Shown: positions 1-9,496 of the stretch, piece by piece
Layout: each line of letters opens with the position of its first letter
Numbering within the stretch: the first letter of the stretch is position 1
NCBI RefSeq assembly: GCF_049537125.1
Contig: NZ_JBMVQY010000004.1
Location: forward strand, 186,001 to 250,000
Direction of reading: 5' to 3'
Length of the DNA: 64,000 nucleotides
Source: Limisphaera sp026417315
Lineage (GTDB): Bacteria > Verrucomicrobiota > Verrucomicrobiia > Limisphaerales > Limisphaeraceae
Position numbers and translations under genes: made by a program
The notes under the pieces: model-generated
Databases searched by the model: none
The model's input: only the letters and a program-made list of their open reading frames with translations
What the model was told of the DNA's origin: nothing

Positions 1-640
1 CGGCTACAGGTCAGCTTCTGCGTGTTCTGCGTGATCTGTGGGCTTTTCTTCCGCGTAGCCGCCGCCATAAGGCGGCGGACGGGGGTTTCTGAATTTGCGG
101 CTCCGCCCTGGGGTGTAGTCGCCTCAGCCGGGCACGAATTTGCGGCTTGTTCCACCGGCGTTCGTCGGTGGCGGGCGAGCTTCCTCGAGGTCCGCCGCTT
201 TCCAGCGGCGGCTACCACAAAGGTTTTCGCCGATTCCCCTCTGCGGGTACGGAGTCGCGGATCTGGTCATCACCGCGGGAATGCGATGGACCATGGGGCC
301 ATCCGCCGATTTTCATCGGCGGCTACCGGGTTGGGCTCCGCCGACTTCCGTCGGCGGCTACAGGTCAGCTTCTGCGTGTTCTGCGTGATCTGTGGGCTTT
401 CCTTCCGCGTAGCCGCCGCCGTGAGGCGGCGGACGGGGGTTTCCGAATCTGCAGCTCCGCCGTGGGGTGTAGTCGCCTCAGCCGGCCACGAATTTGCAGC
501 TTGTTTCACCGACTCCCGTCGGCGGCTACAAGTCAGTTTCTGCGTGTTCTGTGTGATCTGTGGGCTCTTTTCTCGGCGGGTTCTGTGGGCTTTTCCCTTT
601 TGCGTATTCTACGGGCTGGAAGCGCGCGATACGGCAGGCT
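1..640. repeat. Interspersed hairpin repeat cluster 1
   Basis: Three copies (near 1-80, 352-436 and 523-600) of a unit that reads GGCTACAGGTCAG, then CTTCTGCGTGTTCTG, then CGTGATCTGTGGGC, followed by GTAGCCGCCGCC and GGCGGCGGAC. Between the copies lie short palindromes of the form CCGCCGA, six bases, TCGGCGG. A tail near 600-650 carries CGGGCTGGAAG and GATACGGCAGGCTGG. The same units return near 21.7 kb and, inverted, near 37.4-38.3 kb. Open frames across this stretch follow the repeats and look non-coding. Confidence 0.8.
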
Positions 641-759
641 GGGCACCTTGCGCTCCTGACCGGCAGGCGGCGCAGCGGCTCAGTGGGCTTCAGGTGCGGG
701 CTCGGCTGGCGGCTCCGACCTGGCACGGGCTGGTGCCGGCCCCGCAAAACTGGACCGGA

Positions 760-1395
760 TCAGTCCAGCCGCTTCACCCGAATGTTGCGGTATCGCACGA
801 CGCTGTTGGGGTCGTGCGCCTGCAAGGCAAAAGTACCCTCCCCCAACTTGCGTTCGAAGGGCCGACCCGGTTGTGCGCCTTCGGGCTCCACGTATTGCAA
901 CACGGTCACGCCGTCCACCTTGACCGTAATGGTGCGGCCCTCGACGATGATTTCCTGGGTCCACCACTTGCGGTCCTGCGAGAAGGCATGGCCGATGTTG
1001 ACGATGCCGTACAGGCTGCCGGTCTTGATCCAGTCGCTGTGGGTGCAATTGACCTGGGACTCGAACCCGCCGCGCGGCCAGTCGCGCTCCTGGTAGCGGG
1101 TGTGGAAATAAATCCCACCGTTGGAACCCGGCTCGGTCATGACCTCCACCTTCAGATGGAAGTTCTTGAAGGGCCTGCCGTCGCCTTCGTAGAAGAGATG
1201 GGAACGCGGCCCGCGCGCCACAAAAGCCCCGTCTTCGATCGTCCAACTGTCCGGATTTTCAACCGATTTGCGCCAACCGTTGAACGTCTTGCCGTCCATG
1301 AGAGACACGAATCCCGGCTCGACTTCGGCGGCAAGGACCACGTTCGCCATGACAACACCGGCGAGGACTGCACTGGTCAAGCATCCACGTTTCAT
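760..1395 (-). CDS. Secreted DUF1080 (3-keto-disaccharide hydrolase-like) protein
   Basis: A 211-residue protein. A signal peptide covers about residues 1-22 (MKRGCLTSAVLAGVVMANVV, then LAAEVEPG). A single DUF1080 beta-sandwich follows, with the usual opening FVSLMDGKTFNGWR, a central NGGIYFHTRY stretch and the closing VRYRNIRVKRL. Members of this family are concanavalin-like beta-jelly-rolls, abundant in Verrucomicrobiota and Planctomycetota and tied to glycan or 3-keto-glycoside breakdown. The length is normal for a one-domain member, so the gene looks intact. It stands alone, with repeats downstream and no partner upstream, so its substrate cannot be read from context. Confidence 0.88.
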   Translation of the reverse strand: MKRGCLTSAVLAGVVMANVVLAAEVEPGFVSLMDGKTFNGWRKSVENPDSWTIEDGAFVARGPRSHLFYEGDGRPFKNFHLKVEVMTEPGSNGGIYFHTRYQERDWPRGGFESQVNCTHSDWIKTGSLYGIVNIGHAFSQDRKWWTQEIIVEGRTITVKVDGVTVLQYVEPEGAQPGRPFERKLGEGTFALQAHDPNSVVRYRNIRVKRLD

Positions 1396-2010
1396 GAGGC
1401 GGGAAGGTAATCCTGCCCCGCCTTATGACAAGCTCAAACGTGGAGTCGGCATCCGTGCCGTGGGGCGGCCGGCGCTTTGAACACAGCCATTGCCACAGGC
1501 ATCAGCCGGACTCGTCCCTGCCGACTTCTCCGCGTCGCCCGAGTTCCTCACCAGCGACGCGGGGAATCTCCACCGTGGGCCGATCGTGCCGGCCCGCACG
1601 AGGGCCTTCAGTGGCCGGTTTCCGGATTCTGTCGAGAGTGTCATGCGCTGCCGTGGGAGCCGTCGGGCCGGGAGCGGAGCCATTGTGGATCCGGCGAACC
1701 TTGTCAAACCACCCCGAGCCCTTCTGCAGAGGGGGCTCCGACAAGCCCGACGGTCGCCAAGCGGTCCGGCCGTTCCCCGATCTGCATCGAGATCCGGGGG
1801 CGGCAGATGGAAATCCGCTGTGGCCCTCCCAGGTCCGATGCCCGGTGAAGCCGAACAAGAACTCGAAGAACCTGTTCGCTCGGGACAGTCACCTGGCCGA
1901 TCGGCGAGTGAAAAACTGCTTGTCGGAAGTGGGAGCGTTCCCGGCTCCTCCTGATCGGGCCACGATGTGTCAGGGGGTGCGAGGAGACGGGGATGGAGAG
2001 CCGCGCGGGT
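1396..2010. other. Intergenic region, nothing recognised
   Basis: About 615 bases between the DUF1080 start and the first module element. Several overlapping open frames exist on both strands, but none has a ribosome site, domain or plausible composition. Confidence 0.5.
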
Positions 2011-2047
2011 TGTCGCATTTTTTGCATGTTCCGCTTTTGGTAAAAGC
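2011..2047 (+). promoter_or_regulatory. Conserved module element, copy 1 (sigma-54-like)
   Basis: Reads TGTCGCATTTTTTGCA, then TGTTCCGCTTTTG, then GTAAAAGC. The first 16 bases have the length and layout of a sigma-54 site (TGGCAC-N5-TTGCA), with GT in place of GG at -24 and GC at -12, separated by ten bases. An inverted repeat GCTTTT-GGT-AAAAGC (2033-2047) follows at once. Five other clear copies precede related genes at 25.6, 32.2, 35.1, 38.6 and 40.8 kb. The promoter role is inferred; the repeat is seen directly. Confidence 0.7.
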
Positions 2048-2191
2048 TTCGCCTTGCGACAACGCAAAGCCGATCGTAAAAACCTGGCAGGAAAGCCTGG
2101 CTAGCGGGGCCGCAGGGTCGGACGCCCGAAGGCAACGTTCAGGACGTTCGTTCCACCAACCCGCAAGAGCGATGCGCGGAGAGGAAAACCC

Positions 2192-2745
2192 ATGAAAGCC
2201 CTCAATCCCATGACCCGGTGTGATGTTCGCTGTCTGACCATCGTACTTGCAGTTGTGCCGTTTCTCCAGTGAGTGCGGGGACAGTGCTTCAGGACGGAAC
2301 CACCGCCTCCGTATGTTCCAGCGGAATGTTCCTGAAGTGATCTTGCCTTTGATTGTTACGCGTCCAAAGATGGGCATTCGGAGACTATTCGGTTTGCGTC
2401 GGTGCCGAGGAGGGAATCTCGGGTTGCACACCCCCGCATCGGAAAGTCGTCCTGGCAACGGCGAACTGCGCGGCCACGTTGAATCCGGTGGGTCTGCTTG
2501 CCTGCATTCTCTCGCTCATCCTTGGCGGGGTAGCCTGTCATGCAACGGGCATCTGCATCGTAGCCGGCCAGCCGGTGCTTTCGGTGGCCTGTGCGGCGGC
2601 GATCATGGCTTGTCCGGCCAGCGTGGGTTGAACCCTCTTGGAGTGTCGTTACTGCAACCTGTTTGACTGCGGTCCGGACATGGACACTTACAACGAAATT
2701 TATGCCGAGCACAGCATTGCCGTGGGCAATCCCTGCCCCAAATGA
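2192..2745 (+). pseudogene. Decayed Cys-rich small secreted protein (module 1)
   Basis: A good ribosome site (GAGAGGAAAACCC) precedes the ATG at 2192. The first 26 residues look like a signal peptide start (MKALNPMTRCDVRCLTIVLA) and stop at TGA 2270. The rest of the protein is readable one frame over. It aligns by eye with the intact Cys-rich protein at 32744: YSVCVGAEEGISGC against YECVGGQETGYRVC, then a long Ala/Gly/Ile-rich segment with spaced cysteines, then TLLECRYCNLFDC. That frame holds three in-frame stops, all TGA (2338, 2350, 2629); the last sits where the paralog has Trp. The frame ends at TGA 2743-2745, overlapping the next ATG. I read this as a frameshifted, nonsense-mutated paralog. 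Confidence 0.65.
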
Positions 2746-4406
2746 GAACCACACGTATTGTCAGCCCCCGAAATGAGCACAGGGCGCGCGCTCTGAGTGA
2801 GAATCTCGGTCGGATCCGCCAGTGGAAGGCGATCCGGGTGATGACGAAGTTCTTGGGGAAGCGGACGATCGACCGTACCTGGCCCGTATGCCGTCCAGTC
2901 ATGGGAAAGTCGTTGAAAAGACCGTTGTCCCACGGTGTGAGCGTTGGTTCGAGCCAACGACTCCAGGATGGACGTGATGTCGTACGGCGGGGAGGTGGAG
3001 AGGGAGCTGGGCAAGGGAGCCAGCGTGCAAGCGGCTCTGCGCGCTTCCCGTGGCGCAGCCGGGCCTTGAGATGTCTGCTGCTTGCCGTGACGCTGCAGGC
3101 ACTCACGGGAGACGGCGCCGAGACAAGCCCGGACCACGTGCCAGTCGTGGAGCGATTGATGCTGTCCTTGTACACTCCGCCCTTCGACTGGAATCGCGAG
3201 ATGACCGATGTGCTGGTGCTGTCGTGCATCCTTCGCGACAAGCAGGCACTGGAGCAAATGGCGACCCGGCTGGTTGAGGAATGCCATACGAGACCTGAGG
3301 AAATGAATCGTCTCCTGGCCCGGGTGACAAAAGACCTCTGGTTCACGAATCGGGCTGTGATTCGGACGCAGGGGCGGCTGCAGTACCTGACTCCGGGCGT
3401 GCAAATCGTCCGCGAACGCCTTTATGACCGCCATGCCCGATGGGACATCCACTTCCAGCCACCCGAGGATTTGATTCGGTCGTTGACGCATGGCGAAATC
3501 GAGACGGACCCGTTCTATGAGTTGAGCTTGGGCAATGAGTGCATCGACCCCGCGGGGCCAACTTGGCGTCGGTATCACGTGACCTGGCCGGACGACCTCT
3601 CCATAAGCCTTGGGAATGAGATGTTCGAGTACCCCCAGCGTGTCGCTCTGCGGATTCACGACCTGACGCCCCTGCTCAGCCTGAATGTCATGCTTCAAAC
3701 GGCGGATCTCGAGAGCGTCAAAAAGGTGGCCGGGGAGAGGGATCGTCGAGACGCGGCGCACTCAGTGCCGTTGTGGCAGGTACCGATCCATCGTGAACGG
3801 GTTCGGGATCTGGCGGAGGGACGGAGCCGCCTCGGCCCGTGGACATTCCCTTCGTGGAAGGTCCGTCAGGTTTCGGTGGACGACGACCGAGTATGTTGGG
3901 CCTCTTACAGCGACGCCGGGGATGGGAAGGTGGCTTCGATTGGCTTCGTGGTGAGCTGCGAGAACATGCAGCGCCGATACCTCGCCTGGCTGCGCGACGG
4001 CCACTCAGGCCGGCTGGATGAAGTCTGTGCGTGGAATTACGACCGTCAGGGTCGGATGACGCACTATTTTTACTTTGCGCGGAACCTGCAGGGCGGACTC
4101 GAAGGGGCCGCATGTCGAATTCTGCGCTTCGAAAAAAAGGCCCCGGACCTTGACGTGTTCCGATTCGATCCGGGCGCGTTTCGAGTGGTGCATGACCGCA
4201 CCGGGCCCAAGCCGATCCTGATCGTGGAGGGCCGAAGGCAGGAGATTCGGGAGAACCCGCAGCTAGATCCAATGCGCGGGGTTTCCTCGGGAGCGGCGCG
4301 TTGGCAGTGGGTGCGCTGGGCGATGCTGGGGCTTGCTTTTGCCTCCACGGCGGTGGCCGTTTGGGCGGTGTTGCGTGGCCTGCGACGGCGCGACCCGGCT
4401 GCGTGA
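2742..4406 (+). CDS. Module large protein: signal, periplasmic body, C-terminal anchor
   Basis: The open frame is 554 codons if read from the ATG at 2742, which overlaps the stop of the preceding Cys-rich frame (ATGA). The first 105 residues are basic and low in structure. The true start may be later, for example a TTG at 3066 giving the compact signal MRCLLLAVTLQALTGDGA. No known domain was recognised. The last 45 residues hold one membrane helix (WVRWAMLGLAFASTAVAVWA) and a basic tail ending LRRRDPAA, the same plan as the large proteins at 26.2, 33.4, 35.6 and 41.9 kb. I infer export with the body outside the cytoplasmic membrane. The start is uncertain; the existence of the gene is fairly sure. 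Confidence 0.7.
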   Translation: MRTTRIVSPRNEHRARALSENLGRIRQWKAIRVMTKFLGKRTIDRTWPVCRPVMGKSLKRPLSHGVSVGSSQRLQDGRDVVRRGGGEGAGQGSQRASGSARFPWRSRALRCLLLAVTLQALTGDGAETSPDHVPVVERLMLSLYTPPFDWNREMTDVLVLSCILRDKQALEQMATRLVEECHTRPEEMNRLLARVTKDLWFTNRAVIRTQGRLQYLTPGVQIVRERLYDRHARWDIHFQPPEDLIRSLTHGEIETDPFYELSLGNECIDPAGPTWRRYHVTWPDDLSISLGNEMFEYPQRVALRIHDLTPLLSLNVMLQTADLESVKKVAGERDRRDAAHSVPLWQVPIHRERVRDLAEGRSRLGPWTFPSWKVRQVSVDDDRVCWASYSDAGDGKVASIGFVVSCENMQRRYLAWLRDGHSGRLDEVCAWNYDRQGRMTHYFYFARNLQGGLEGAACRILRFEKKAPDLDVFRFDPGAFRVVHDRTGPKPILIVEGRRQEIRENPQLDPMRGVSSGAARWQWVRWAMLGLAFASTAVAVWAVLRGLRRRDPAA

Positions 4407-4485
4407 GACTCGAGCCGCAGCGTCGCTCGGAACCTCGTGGGTCCGCCGGATCGCACGGCCCGGCCTCCGCGGCCATCGTTGCGCC

Positions 4486-4522
4486 ATAGGCAACGCCTAT
4501 GGGCGCCACAGGGAAAAGGTAT
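4486..4522 (+). promoter_or_regulatory. OxyR-type operator upstream of katG
   Basis: Four tetramers with exact seven-base spacers: ATAG (4486), CTAT (4497), ACAG (4508), GTAT (4519). The OxyR consensus is ATAG-N7-CTAT-N7-ATAG-N7-CTAT, so 14 of 16 defined bases agree. The site ends about 90 bases before the katG start. OxyR itself is not in the window. The first half is also a palindrome (CCATAGGC/GCCTATGG), so a terminator stem is an alternative, but no T run follows it. Confidence 0.6.
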
Positions 4523-4614
4523 TTCCGCAGCCGGCGCACTTCTGATTGATTGGGTCCACGTTGAACGAGCACGAGAAACCAACAACAAGAGCACTACACA
4601 CAACGGAAACTCGC

Positions 4615-6801
4615 ATGAGCACACCATCGCAATGTCCCTTCCACCAGGGCACCGCCGCAGTGGCCGGCACCGGTCCGACGCTGCTCGATTGGTGGCCCAA
4701 CCGCCTGCGCGTGGACCTGCTGCACAAACATTCCTCGAAATCCAACCCCATGGGACCGGATTTCGATTACCGCAAAGAATTCCAGAGCCTGGACTACTTT
4801 GCGTTGAAAAAGGATCTGGCCGCTCTGATGACGGATTCGCAGGACTGGTGGCCGGCGGATTTCGGGCACTACGGCGGCCTGTTCATTCGCATGGCCTGGC
4901 ACAGCGCGGGCACCTACCGCACGGGCGACGGGCGCGGCGGCGGTGGACGTGGCCAGCAGCGCTTCGCACCGATCAACAGTTGGCCCGACAACGTGAGCCT
5001 GGACAAGGCGCGTCGCCTGCTCTGGCCCATCAAGAAAAAGTACGGTCGCAAGATATCGTGGGCCGATCTGATGATTCTGGCGGGCAATGTGGCGCTGGAG
5101 ACCATGGGCTTCAAGACCCTCGGCTTCGCCGGCGGCCGGGAAGATACCTGGGAGCCGGACGAGGACGTGTACTGGGGCAGTGAGAAGACCTGGCTCGGCG
5201 ACAAGCGCTACAGCGGAGACCGTGAACTCGAAAAACCGCTGGCGGCGGTGCAAATGGGGCTCATTTATGTCAACCCCGAGGGCCCGAATGGGAAGCCCGA
5301 CCCGGTGGCCGCGGCCCGGGACATTCGCGAGACCTTTGCCCGCATGGCCATGAACGACGAGGAAACGGTAGCCCTGATCGCGGGCGGGCACACCTTCGGC
5401 AAAACCCACGGTGCCGGCCCGGCCTCGCACGTCGGGCCCGAACCCGAGGCTGCGCCGCTGGAACAACAGGGCCTGGGTTGGAAAAGCACGTTCCGATCGG
5501 GCAAGGGCCCCGACACCATCACCAGCGGACTCGAGGTGACCTGGACGCAAACACCCACGCGGTGGAGCAATTACTATCTCGAGAACCTGTTCAAGTACGA
5601 GTGGGAGCTGACCAAGAGTCCCGCCGGGGCGTGGCAGTGGGTGGCCAAGGACGCGCCGGAGATCATCCCCGACGCGTACGATCCCAACAAGAAACACAAA
5701 CCCACCATGCTCACCACCGATCTGGCCCTGCGCTACGACCCGGTGTACGCCAAGATCGCGCGTCGGTACCTGGAGAACCCGGACGAGTTTGCCCGGGCTT
5801 TTGCGCGGGCGTGGTTCAAGCTCACCCACCGGGACATGGGGCCCCGGTCTCGATATCTGGGACCGGAAGTCCCGCAGGAGGAGTTTCTCTGGCAGGATCC
5901 GATCCCGCCGGTGAATCACAAGCTGGTGGACGCGGCGGACGTCGCCGCGCTCAAACAGACGATCCTGGCCAGTGGTCTCACCATTCCGGAGCTGGTGTAT
6001 ACGGCCTGGTCCTCGGCCTCCACGTTCCGCGGCAGCGACAAGCGCGGCGGCGCCAACGGGGCGCGCATTCGACTGGCCCCGCAACGGTTCTGGGACGTCA
6101 ATCAGCCCGCGCAACTCGGGCGCGTGCTGCAGGTGCTCGAGCGGATTCAGGCCGACTTCAATCGCTCGGCTGCGGATGGGAAGCGCATTTCGCTGGCCGA
6201 CCTGATCGTGTTGGGTGGATGCGCCGCCATCGAGCAGGCGGCCCGAAACGCGGGTTACTCCATCACTGTGCCCTTCGACCCGGGTCGCACCGATGCCTCC
6301 CAGGAACAAACGGACGTGGAGTCGTTTGCCGTGCTGGAACCGATCGCGGACGGATTCCGGAACTATCTCAAGGGTCGGTACACCGTGCCCGCTGAGGCCC
6401 TGCTCATCGACAAGGCCCAGTTGCTGACGCTGACCGCGCCCGAGATGACCGTTCTCGTGGGCGGCATGCGGGTGCTGGGCGCCAACTACGGCGGGACCCG
6501 TCACGGCGTGTTCACGGATCGTCCGGGGAGTCTGACGAACGACTTCTTCGTCAACTTGCTCGACATGCGGACGGAGTGGAAGCCCACGAGTCCCGAGGCT
6601 GAACTGTTCGAGGGCTACGATCGCAAGACCGGTGCCCTGCGGTGGACGGCCACGCGGGTGGACCTGGTGTTCGGTGCCAATTCCGAGCTGCGCGCCGTGG
6701 CGGAGGTTTACGGAGCCGACGATGGTCAGGAGAAGTTCGTCCATGACTTTGTCGCGGCCTGGCACAAGGTCATGAACCTGGACCGGTTCGATTTGCACTG
6801 A
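4615..6801 (+). CDS. katG: Catalase-peroxidase KatG
   Basis: A 728-residue bifunctional heme catalase-peroxidase that removes H2O2 and organic peroxides, of usual length. The distal heme triad is Arg92, Trp95 and His96 in RMAWHSAG. Tyr218 (IYVNPEGPNG) and Met244 (FARMAMND) complete the Trp-Tyr-Met crosslink needed for catalase activity. The proximal ligand is His259 in GGHTFGKTHG. The duplicated C-terminal half is complete. I chose the ATG at 4615 because family members begin close to the CPFHQG segment; an in-frame ATG 69 bases upstream adds unrelated residues. No signal peptide, so cytoplasmic. Probably monocistronic, between the OxyR-type operator and a strong hairpin. Confidence 0.97.
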   Translation: MSTPSQCPFHQGTAAVAGTGPTLLDWWPNRLRVDLLHKHSSKSNPMGPDFDYRKEFQSLDYFALKKDLAALMTDSQDWWPADFGHYGGLFIRMAWHSAGTYRTGDGRGGGGRGQQRFAPINSWPDNVSLDKARRLLWPIKKKYGRKISWADLMILAGNVALETMGFKTLGFAGGREDTWEPDEDVYWGSEKTWLGDKRYSGDRELEKPLAAVQMGLIYVNPEGPNGKPDPVAAARDIRETFARMAMNDEETVALIAGGHTFGKTHGAGPASHVGPEPEAAPLEQQGLGWKSTFRSGKGPDTITSGLEVTWTQTPTRWSNYYLENLFKYEWELTKSPAGAWQWVAKDAPEIIPDAYDPNKKHKPTMLTTDLALRYDPVYAKIARRYLENPDEFARAFARAWFKLTHRDMGPRSRYLGPEVPQEEFLWQDPIPPVNHKLVDAADVAALKQTILASGLTIPELVYTAWSSASTFRGSDKRGGANGARIRLAPQRFWDVNQPAQLGRVLQVLERIQADFNRSAADGKRISLADLIVLGGCAAIEQAARNAGYSITVPFDPGRTDASQEQTDVESFAVLEPIADGFRNYLKGRYTVPAEALLIDKAQLLTLTAPEMTVLVGGMRVLGANYGGTRHGVFTDRPGSLTNDFFVNLLDMRTEWKPTSPEAELFEGYDRKTGALRWTATRVDLVFGANSELRAVAEVYGADDGQEKFVHDFVAAWHKVMNLDRFDLH

Positions 6802-6836
6802 CGCGCAATCCGCTTGCGCGGTCCGTGCATGGGCGG

Positions 6837-6869
6837 GCCTGGAACCGGGCCGAATCCCCGGTTCCAGGC
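6837..6869 (+). terminator. Hairpin terminator after katG
   Basis: A perfect 13-bp stem GCCTGGAACCGGG / CCCGGTTCCAGGC with a 7-base loop, 36 bases after the katG stop. Only a weak T-rich stretch (TTCCTGTTTGGTT) follows, so termination may be imperfect. Confidence 0.65.
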
Positions 6870-7598
6870 TTCCTGTTTGGTTAAGCGGGGGTGGCTTTCG
6901 AAGGAAAGAACCAGCCGCTGATCTGTCCCGGCCCAGGATCTGCCATTCCCGCCGGTACCAAAACCCGTCGGCACGCGAGGCCCGAGCAACAGGAGAACGC
7001 AGGTCGGGCCGCCCCCCGTTTGCCGGGGCCTCCGGCGGTCTTCGGCTTTGCTGTCGCGCAGAGAGCGTTCTGCTCGGGCGGAGCAAAGTCAGCCCCTGGC
7101 GCGGGTTCGAATTCGGGTCGGCTTCGACCGGCGCGTGCAAGGTCGAAAAGGGCACGTTGCCACGATCCATGCCTGCGGGTGCGGGGCGATCTGCAATTGC
7201 TGGTTTGCCAGTGTCCAAGGCCCGGTTGGGCGCTTCTGGAACGCCAAATCCGTGGCTCGGAGTGCCGTTGGCTTCGTTTCGTGGCATTCTCAGGGCGCAG
7301 CCCAGGGGAGGAATGGGATGTAGGAGCCGCCCGTCCGAGGTGAAGTCAAAGCCGTGCGGGGCGCCCCAGAAGCGGCTATGGGGACCACGCCTGCCGGACC
7401 CGAAGCTTCCGGCATCGACGGCGCTGCCGGGGCCCCGTCTTCGCGCTGAACGGGCGACCAAGCACGGGCTGCAGGGCCCTCGTGCAACAAAGCTTGTATG
7501 TGCGGCGGCGGATGGCTTAGCTGCAGGGCATGAACAGCGTACGGGCGGATGGTTTGGGATGGAGGACAGGGCGAACAGCCAGAGCCCTTCGCGCCCTG
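6870..7598. other. Intergenic region, nothing recognised
   Basis: About 730 bases between the katG hairpin and the GH43 start. Open frames on either strand have no domain or ribosome site. Confidence 0.5.
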
Positions 7599-9200
7599 AT
7601 GAGATCGGAAGTGTTGCGCCGGACGCTGACGTTGCTCCCCGGCTTGGGACTGTGGGCTTGCGGCGCCGGGTTGTTGGTTGCCCCGGTGGCAGGACAGAAC
7701 GCGCGCAACCCCGTCATTTGGGCGGATGTGCCGGATGTCGCCGTGATCCGGGTCGGCGACACATATTACATGAGCAGCACCACCATGCACATGAGTCCGG
7801 GGCTGCCCATTATGAAGTCCCGCGATCTCGTGAACTGGGATTTGGTGAGCTATGCGTATGACATCCTAGAAGACACGGACGAACTGGCCCTGCGCAACGG
7901 TAAGAATGCGTATGGCGGCGGTTCCTGGGCCAGCAGCCTGCGGTATCACGAGGGGACGTACTATGTAACCACGTTCTCGCACACGACGGGCAAAACCTAC
8001 ATCTACCGGACGCGCGACATTGAAAAGGGGCCCTGGGTGGCGACGTCGTTCCGTCCCGCTCTGCACGATCACTCTTTGCATTTCGAGGAGGACGGTCGTG
8101 TGTTCATGGTCTATGGGGCGGGCGACATTCGATTGGTCGAGCTGCAGCCGGACTTGTCCGGGATCAAGCCGGGCGGTATCCACCAGATCATCATCACCAA
8201 TGCCAGTCGCGTGGCTGGTCCCAACATCGGTCTGCCTGCGGAGGGCTCCCAGCTCCGGAAGATCCGTGGCAAATACTATTTGTGCCTGATCACCTGGCCG
8301 CGGGGCGGGATGCGCACGCAGCTCATTTTCCGGTCCGATCGCTTGACCGGGCCTTACGAGGGTCGCGTGGCCCTGCAGGATCAGGGGGTGGCCCAGGGCG
8401 GACTGATCGACACGCCGCAGGGGGATTGGTATGCGCTGTTGTTTCAGGACCACGGCGCCGTGGGGCGGGTGCCGTTTTTGGTGCCGGTGAAGTGGGAAGA
8501 GGACTGGCCGGTGCTGGGAGTGAATGGTCGGGTTCCGAGGGAACTGCCGATCCCGGCCGGGCGGGGCGGGTTGGGGAACCTGGTGGTTTCGGATGAATTC
8601 GAGCGGAATCCGGGCGAGCCTCTTCTCCCCTTGGCCTGGCAGTGGAACCACAATCCGGATCCGCAGGGATGGTCGTTGACCGCCCGGCCCGGGTGGTTGC
8701 GCCTGACCACGACGCGGGTGGACCGGGAGTTCGTTCAGGCCCGCAATTCTCTGACGCAGCGCACGTTCGGTCCCGAGTGCACGGGCACGGTTCGGCTGGA
8801 TGTCCGCGGGTTGCGTGATGGCGATTATGCCGGCTTGGCCCTGTTACAAAGGCACTATGGACTGGTCGGCGTGACACGCACGGACGACGACTTGGCCGTG
8901 GTGATGCTCGACGCTGCGACAGACTCTGTCCAGGAGCGGGAACGCGTGCCGTTCCGGGGCGAAATCGTTTATCTCCGCGCCGAATGCGATTTCCGGGAGC
9001 GTGCGGACACGGCCCGGTTCTTTTACAGCCTCGATGGCAGGGAATGGAAACCGATCGGTGTTCCGTTGCGCATGCGCTACACTCTCCCCCACTTCATGGG
9101 GTATCGATTCGCTCTTTTCTGCTTTTCCACGAAAACCCCCGGCGGTTTTGCGGACTTCGACTATTTCCGAGTCGGACAGCAACGGCTGGGGAGTCCGTGA
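7599..9200 (+). CDS. Secreted glycoside hydrolase family 43-like protein
   Basis: A 533-residue protein. A signal peptide spans about residues 1-32 (n-region MRSEVLRRT, cleavage after PVAG). A five-bladed GH43 propeller follows, then a C-terminal beta-sandwich of the type attached to beta-xylosidases. The expected inverting catalytic residues can be placed: base Asp46 (VPDVAVIRVGDTYYM), pKa modulator Asp157 (LHDHSLHFEEDGRVFM) and acid Glu215 (PAEGSQLRKIRGKYYL). The substrate is probably xylan or arabinan side chains, which is family knowledge and not shown here. I preferred the ATG at 7599 because it gives a normal signal peptide; an upstream ATG at 7530 adds 23 residues. No sugar-utilisation operon adjoins it. 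Confidence 0.87.
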   Translation: MRSEVLRRTLTLLPGLGLWACGAGLLVAPVAGQNARNPVIWADVPDVAVIRVGDTYYMSSTTMHMSPGLPIMKSRDLVNWDLVSYAYDILEDTDELALRNGKNAYGGGSWASSLRYHEGTYYVTTFSHTTGKTYIYRTRDIEKGPWVATSFRPALHDHSLHFEEDGRVFMVYGAGDIRLVELQPDLSGIKPGGIHQIIITNASRVAGPNIGLPAEGSQLRKIRGKYYLCLITWPRGGMRTQLIFRSDRLTGPYEGRVALQDQGVAQGGLIDTPQGDWYALLFQDHGAVGRVPFLVPVKWEEDWPVLGVNGRVPRELPIPAGRGGLGNLVVSDEFERNPGEPLLPLAWQWNHNPDPQGWSLTARPGWLRLTTTRVDREFVQARNSLTQRTFGPECTGTVRLDVRGLRDGDYAGLALLQRHYGLVGVTRTDDDLAVVMLDAATDSVQERERVPFRGEIVYLRAECDFRERADTARFFYSLDGREWKPIGVPLRMRYTLPHFMGYRFALFCFSTKTPGGFADFDYFRVGQQRLGSP

Positions 9201-9496
9201 TCGGCTGCAGGAGAGGGGGCATCGTGGACCGCTATCGAAGCCGGCTTTGTGCCCGGTCGAGTCCCGGCTCGCTCCGTGTGACCCTTTCCCGGGCGTGCCG
9301 GCGCGCGGCGCGCTGGCGGAGCGGGGATTGACCAGGCACCCTGGCGAGGCCATGTCGGTGTGAGGATGCGAGACAATGGCGTCGCCCCTCGAGCACGGAA
9401 CGCTGCCTCGCTTCCGGACGCCGTGGCGTTAACTGCGTTGCGGCGTGGCCCACCCCGGATTGCGGAGGGCCAGCCTGTGCGTGGTGCGGCGGCGAT

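Noticed and set aside
1..640. CRISPR array
   Set aside because: Repeat spacing is irregular, units are palindromic and diverged, and no cas genes are present.
22..1410. Long + strand open frame across the left-end repeats and opposite the DUF1080 gene
   Set aside because: Its sequence is translated repeat units and the antisense of a clear gene; no domain or start site.
2338..2631. TGA read as Trp or selenocysteine in the module 1 Cys-rich gene
   Set aside because: TGA is used as a normal stop by many genes here, no SECIS-like element was seen, and the same gene also needs a frameshift.
4594..7461. 955-codon - strand open frame opposite katG
   Set aside because: Antisense shadow of a confidently identified high-GC gene; no motif of its own. 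Similar shadows opposite the transporter at 22.7 kb, the PL1-like gene and the 57.7-kb gene were dropped for the same reason.
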